A stretch of 64,000 nucleotides of DNA from contig NC_133538.1 of the NCBI RefSeq assembly GCF_048544455.1, positions 437,594,311 through 437,658,310 on the forward strand, given 5' to 3'. The DNA comes from Silene latifolia (taxonomy: Eukaryota > Streptophyta > Magnoliopsida > Caryophyllales > Caryophyllaceae). The position numbers and the translations under genes are program-made. Numbering within the stretch: position 1 is the first letter of the stretch; each line of letters opens with the position of its first letter. Below, one piece after another: positions 59,246 through 64,000 of the stretch. Below the pieces are notes generated by a model. That model was not told the origin of the DNA, did no database searches, and saw only the letters and a list, made by a program, of their open reading frames with translations.

Positions 59246-60245
59246 GGGTTTTTTGTCAAACACAACCTTTAAAAAAAAAATTTCTTCCAAACACCACCTT
59301 TTAAAAAAAAGTTTGTAAAACACAACCTTTAATAAATTTTTTGTTGTCAAACACGACTTTTTGCCCGAAGGACTTAACATTTTGCAATGGGGTAACTTTC
59401 AGTCGATGTTTGAGATAGCAAACGATGTCGGTTTGAGGCATTTTTGGACTCGTTGGAAAGGTGGAAATACAAGCTTTCCAGGGGTTATAAATACAATGGT
59501 CAAAGGTGGTCTTATGTGGGGTCTATTGATGTGTAAAGTAAGGCTGGTCGGAGAGATTAGCGGGTGTTCGGGGATTTTTAGTGGGTCTTTTAAAGAGGTT
59601 ATGGTGCTTTGTTTGGTCTGAAATTTGGTATGTAGGTAGCGGGGAGTGTAAGGTAGGCCGTAGTTATGTTGTTTTTTGTGGTTGTTTGTTGTAAGTGTTG
59701 GTTTGAGGTGAGTGAATTGACCCACAAAAAAAAATCCTACTTTGACATTCTTTTGAATATTTTTTACCTTCAAATTAACTCCCCTTGAACCACCACTTGT
59801 AACCAACAACCACCACAAACAACACAACTAAGAACTACCTTGCACTCCCCGCTACCTACATACCAAATTTCAGAACAAACAAAGCATCATAACCTCTTTA
59901 AAAGACCCACTAAAAATCCCCGACCACTCGCTAATCTCTCCGACCAGCCTTACTTTACACAATAATAGACCACACATAAGACCACCTTTGACCATCGTGT
60001 TGATAACCCATGGAAAGCTTGTATTTCTACCTTTCCAAACAGTCCAAGAACACCTCAAACTGACATCGTTTGCTATCTCAAACATCGATTGAAAGTTACC
60101 CCATTGCAAAATGTTAAGTCCTTCAGCCAAAAAGTCGTGTTTGACAACAAAAAATTTATTAAAAGTTGTGTTTTACAAACTTTTTTTTTAAAGGTGGTGT
60201 TTGGAAGAATTTTTTTTTAAAAGGTTGTGTTTGACAAAAAAACCC
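59246..60245. mobile_element. Mutator-type foldback MITE, 1000 bp, TSD TACATACTA
   Basis: A near-perfect large palindrome: the left arm (59246 to about 59715) and right arm (about 59785 to 60245) are inverted copies with a short spacer. Termini read GGGTTTTTTGTCAAACACAA. Nine-base direct repeats TACATACTA flank it at 59237-59245 and 60246-60254; a 9-bp TSD is the hallmark of Mutator-like elements. Each arm contains an 86-codon open frame; comparison of the two copies shows mostly amino-acid-changing differences, so I do not call it a gene. Confidence 0.88.
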
Positions 60246-60254
60246 TACATACTA

Positions 60255-61590
60255 ATTTAGTTATTCTTGAAAGAGAGGATCATGGTTTATTCTCTATTAT
60301 GAGTTTACTGAGTAAAACGTAACTAAGGCCTCCGATTGCTAGCAATGTAAATCTTTGGTTAGTAAAACATGATCGTGTACTTGGTTTGTTTTTAATATTG
60401 GTCTTCTGCAATAAATGAACTCATCATTTATTTGTTCAGACAATTTGAGGTGCAATAGCGTGGTGGTGAAGATTAATAGGGTGAATTAAGCTTCCATTAA
60501 GAGTAAACTAAATGTTGTTGAATGGCAGGACCGGTAACTAATAGGTTATAATACGTGTCACATGTTTTCCTTCGATAGATTCAGTTGGAGAGGTGATCTA
60601 TAATGCATATTATATAGTGTATTACATATTATATAGTGAAGCTGCATTCTTAACAGTAAGTCGCTTCTAGAATTATTCTATTTTGTAGAGCTAATAGGGT
60701 GTTAAAAGACCCGAGTAAGTATCAAGATAGTAGTTTTTTGAAGGAAAAAAAAATGAAGGTAATGGTTTTCAGTTTTATTTTTTGTAAATGGGTCACATTT
60801 ACTTCGTCTTTACGTTAAGACGAAAAGTTACAGTCTTAAGGGAGCCTTATTGTAAATAAGTCACATTTACTTCGTCTTAAGCTTGAGAGGAAAAGTGATC
60901 GTCTTACGGGAGACTTATTGTAAGAAGACATGTTCCCACTATTTCTTGTTTGAAATGGAAAAGATCCTAAAAACTAAAAATGAATGAATGAGGATATGTG
61001 TGGGATTTAAGTGAAGAAGGGTGGAGACGAGGGACTGGGAGGTCAAACTGAAATTTCAAAGTAAATTATAAATGGGGGCATAAATTGTTTCCCCTACTAG
61101 TTCATTAGTTATACACAATGCTAGAAAATTAAGAGCAAAGTAGTGCGATCAAAGCATGCGTGAAGCATTTCATGGGGATTGGTATATCCACACTTGATCA
61201 ATGATTTTTTATTTTATTCTTACAGGTAATTTTGGTGGAACATACTTGCAATTTCATCTCCTTTAAGAGCTTCTAGAATCCTCAAAGACAAGCGTGTTGT
61301 GTTTCCATCCGTCAACGTTCATTTTGTCCTCTCGTATTGTTATCAGGCTCTTTATGCCCGTTTGACCCAAAAAAAAAAAACGATTGTGCCTTAGCGTCGC
61401 TGTTATTTCGCCTTCTATTTGCCGGCAACTATTCTCTAATTAGTTGGAATTAGATATCGTGTTTTCAAGAAATTTCGCCAATTATGTAATAAATACTATG
61501 CTTGTTCGACAAATTCTAAATATATGATGGATCTTGTCCATTTCTATTAAGATAATTCCGAGTAACTTACACTTAACATTTCGATAAATT
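60255..61590. other. no gene seen; one local direct duplication
   Basis: AT-rich. A unit of about 75 bp with GTCACATTTACTTCGTCTTA is present twice in a row at about 60785-60922, the copies about 75% alike. Otherwise no repeat or frame of note. Confidence 0.45.
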
Positions 61591-61593
61591 GGG

Positions 61594-61627
61594 GCACCGC
61601 GCCCGAAGGGCGTGGTGCTACGACTAG
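61594..61627 (+). mobile_element. Helitron 3' terminus
   Basis: A hairpin (GCACCGCGCCC, loop GAA, GGGCGTGGTGC) is followed by TACGA and CTAG, then T at 61628: the standard Helitron 3' end on the + strand. The 5' end (A|TC) was not located, so the element's length, and whether it carries the FHA relic upstream, are unknown. Confidence 0.6.
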
Positions 61628-61650
61628 TAGAAAGGGGAAAAGGAGACTTA

Positions 61651-61974
61651 GAGCAACTCCAATGGCAAGCTACGAGGTGTTGTAGCTCACCTTGCCACAT
61701 CGTTTTTTTTAAGCAACAATGCTTTTAAGCTACAACGTTCTCCAATGATAAACTACGATAAATCTAGCTTAAAATGGCCCACATAACAAATAAATATCAT
61801 AATATAATTTATTTTATTATTTCCTAATTACTAATTTATTCCAAGCATGTAGCTTGACAAAGCTACATATACTTACAAGCAGGGACATATTTCGATACTT
61901 CAATGGTGAGCATACCGCTTGAATATTTACAATAATTGCAAGCAAGTCCCTAAATGCAACCACTGAAGTTGCTC
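61651..61974. mobile_element. Tourist-like (PIF/Harbinger) MITE, TSD TTA
   Basis: A 324-bp element with ends GAGCAACTCCAATGG (left) and, inverted, GAGCAACTTCAGTGG (right). TTA occurs directly on both sides (61648-61650 and 61975-61977), the PIF/Harbinger target duplication. No coding capacity. Confidence 0.8.
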
Positions 61975-62007
61975 TTAGCCCTCTTATTTCTGGTTTTTTA
62001 GATGTTA

Positions 62008-62139
62008 ACTGAATTGAGCTGAAATGAATGGAGATGAGCAGAACTGAACTGAGCTGACCTGAACTGAATGGAGCTGAGCTAAACTGAACTAAATATAGCT
62101 GAACTAAACTAAGCTGATTGAAGCTGAACGAAACTGAAA
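62008..62139. repeat. degenerate decamer repeat (TGAACTGAGC-like)
   Basis: About 13 imperfect copies of a GAACTGAGCT/GAACTGAATG unit in tandem, running straight into the AAT tract. Confidence 0.8.
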
Positions 62140-62153
62140 TAATAATAATATAA

Positions 62154-62184
<31 letters not shown>

Positions 62185-62252
62185 GTAATAATAATAATAA
62201 TAATAATTAATAATTGTAATATAATAGTAGTAATAATATTAATATTAATAAC

Positions 62253-62311
<59 letters not shown>

Positions 62312-62415
62312 GTAACAGTAACAGTAATAATAATAATAATAGTAATAATAGTAATAGTAATAATAGTAATAATAGTAATAGTAATAATAATAATAATAAT
62401 AATAACAACAACAAC
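62140..62415. repeat. (AAT)n microsatellite, about 275 bp
   Basis: AAT/TAA trinucleotides with scattered AGT and AAC variants, ending in AAC repeats. Poly-Leu and poly-Tyr open frames on the - strand are artefacts. Confidence 0.95.
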
Positions 62416-62439
62416 TTAGAGAGAGAGAGGGGGGGGGAT

Positions 62440-63138
62440 TTTCAGGGAGATTTTCAGGAGACTTCCAGGCGTTTCTCTCCGGCTGCCGTCTGCTCACCGT
62501 CATCCTATCACCGCCACTGCTCACGCCTTCTCGTCGACGGCTGTGTGAAACAGTGTTGGTTTTAGGGTTTCTGAAAAACGCTGAAAATCGCGGGTGGTTT
62601 CTTTTAGGGCATCGGATTTTTCTGTCTTATAGCCACCGTTGACGGCCAACCTCCATTCACATCGACTGTTAGACCTCACATCGCCGATAAGGGGTGGTTT
62701 TTGTTGGTTGTTCATGCGGTGGTGCGGCTGTTGCGAGGGTTTTGTGTGGCGGCTGTTTTCGAGGGTCACTAACGCCTCCTTGCGGCTGGTGTACACTTGT
62801 GCCACCACCCTTTGGCCATTAGACCTCAAGTCGCCGATCAATGTTGTGGTGGCTGACGGCTCTACCCACGGTTTCCCTCCGGTGAGTTTTCTTTCAGTTT
62901 CGTTTTGTTTATTTTTTTGCATTAGGGTTTCGTTTACTATTCCGTTTCTTCTTCGTGCTTGCTTATGGTCGTGGCCTTGGTGTTTGCTGGTGCTGTGTCC
63001 AACCACTGTCTGCCGCCGCTGCCTTGTTGTGGTTGTGGTTTGTGGTGGGTGTTACTGGTTGCCAATGCCGTGTGGATAGGGTTGCTTGGGTTGGTTGTTG
63101 GCCATCACCGGAGTGGGTGGTGTGTTGGTGGTCAACTT
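62440..63138. other. GC-richer segment, unrecognised
   Basis: Unlike its surroundings this is about half GC. Open frames run on both strands (62639-63079 +, 63006-62521 -), but none shows a known domain. A TTAGACCTCA(C/A)(A/G)TCGCCGAT motif is repeated at about 62668 and 62820. It could be the 5' end of a host gene or part of an element; splice or promoter signals are not convincing. Confidence 0.3.
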
Positions 63139-64000
63139 TGTAACACCCTCATTTATTCGGGAGCTTTTAGCTAGACATTCCCAAGTAAATGAGAGCGTTA
63201 CCATATCGGTTTCCCGAGGTAGTGAATAACAAAGTCCAACTCACCAAAGTACTTTAAATTAAAAGTTAATGATTACATGTTTATTACAACTTGACCAACT
63301 AAAACTTAATATAAAATAATTACAACTCGCAGCTGAAAATAAATAAAGTGATCTCATAATCTATGTGATCTAGACTTCTAGGTAGATTGGCCGAGTCCTC
63401 ACGCATTCCCATAAGCTCCCAAGTCAGCTAATCTTTAGTACCTGTCAAATCTGCTCCACATAAAATGGTTCACCGCAGTTGTTCACGAATACACAGTCAA
63501 CCGCGAGGTTGAGTAGGAATAAATACTAACAACAAAAACATACGATAAATAATCCAATTTCCTTTTTCGTTGCACAACCCCCTGACAACGTGCTCCTTTC
63601 TTTACTTACTCATTACATTAATCATCCCGCCATTCCGTGGCCGGGGCAGCCTCAACCCGAAGGTGAGTAAACACACACTACATTACCAAAAGGTAATGTC
63701 TGCCTCAACATATATTTGAGTAATATCCACCAGATGGCCTGCAGATCAATCTGGGGCCTGCCTCGAGTAAACACGATAAATATCGTCTGCCAGAATAAAT
63801 CTGTTCAACCACTCCACATTACTATAAGTAATGTCTGCCAGAATAAATCTGTTAATACCACAACAATACTCTAACACAACAATATAATTCTCCCTTCCAA
63901 CAACTTCAATGATACCAACCAACACAATTCTCATATGATCAATTCACTTTAATATAAATCATCCAACAAACATTATCGAGTAAAAGTTGAGTAGGATTTA
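63139..64000. repeat. probable LTR or solo-LTR edge, runs off the window
   Basis: A sharp compositional change at 63139 with TGTAACACCCTC, a start often seen in plant gypsy LTRs. Downstream it is non-coding with short internal repeats, including a 48-bp tandem unit (GTCTGCCAGAATAAATCTGT at 63785 and 63833). The other end and any TSD lie beyond 64000, so identity and orientation are unproven. Confidence 0.4.

Noticed and set aside
59361..60130. Paired 86-codon frames in the foldback arms as a gene
   Set aside because: Copies differ mainly by amino-acid replacements, and the frames exist only because the arms are inverted copies.
62109..62524. Poly-Leu and poly-Tyr open frames on the - strand
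   Set aside because: They are translations of the (AAT)n tract.
62521..63006. 161-codon - strand open frame
   Set aside because: GC-richer sequence keeps frames open on both strands; internal repeat (LIGD(L/V)RSN) and no domain, so not called as a gene.

Overview
This is plant nuclear DNA, almost certainly from a eudicot with a large, repeat-rich genome. It is AT-rich and carries long LTR retrotransposons of the Ty3/gypsy Tat type, Ty1/copia elements, a CACTA (En/Spm) transposon, Helitrons, Mutator-like and Tourist-like MITEs, and long (TA)n, (CT)n and (AAT)n tracts. Nothing here fixes the species. No intact host gene was found; host-gene traces are short, broken exons.

Positions 1-42400 are a nest of transposable elements, resolved from LTR pairs, primer-binding sites (PBS) and target-site duplications (TSDs). 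The oldest layer is a + strand gypsy element (gypsy-2), with reverse transcriptase at 19712-20827 and second RNase H plus integrase at 40441-42400. A CACTA transposon, right end at 19708, interrupts it on the left. The CACTA transposase gene is itself cut by the - strand gypsy-1 (1-6970, running off the window) and by a decayed - strand copia-1 (8285-16442, TSD CATTT). Between the two gypsy-2 halves lies the - strand gypsy-3 (20828-40435, TSD ATATG), a gag-only element. Gypsy-3 contains the youngest-looking insertion, copia-2 (26840-35683, TSD AGAAC), with a nearly complete but broken gag-pol.

Positions 42400-48036 hold a - strand plant mobile domain (PMD) gene remnant, antisense to gypsy-2 pol. 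A short intergenic region with two opposed TATA-like boxes separates it from an unrecognised + strand ORF with an acidic tail. This may be the extra 3' region of gypsy-2, but its 3' LTR could not be placed.

Positions 48037-64000 are a patchwork: a CACTA-like end, a 2.6-kb Helitron (48304-50944), a TIR element carrying a 5'-truncated LINE with an 11-bp TSD, two pectin acetylesterase exons (-), a 427-bp MITE, a broken FHA-domain gene (+), a 1000-bp Mutator-type foldback element with a 9-bp TSD, a second Helitron 3' end, a Tourist-like MITE with TTA TSD, a large (AAT)n tract, and the start of what looks like another LTR. The elements do not form a pathway; what the sequence records is the order of successive insertions.
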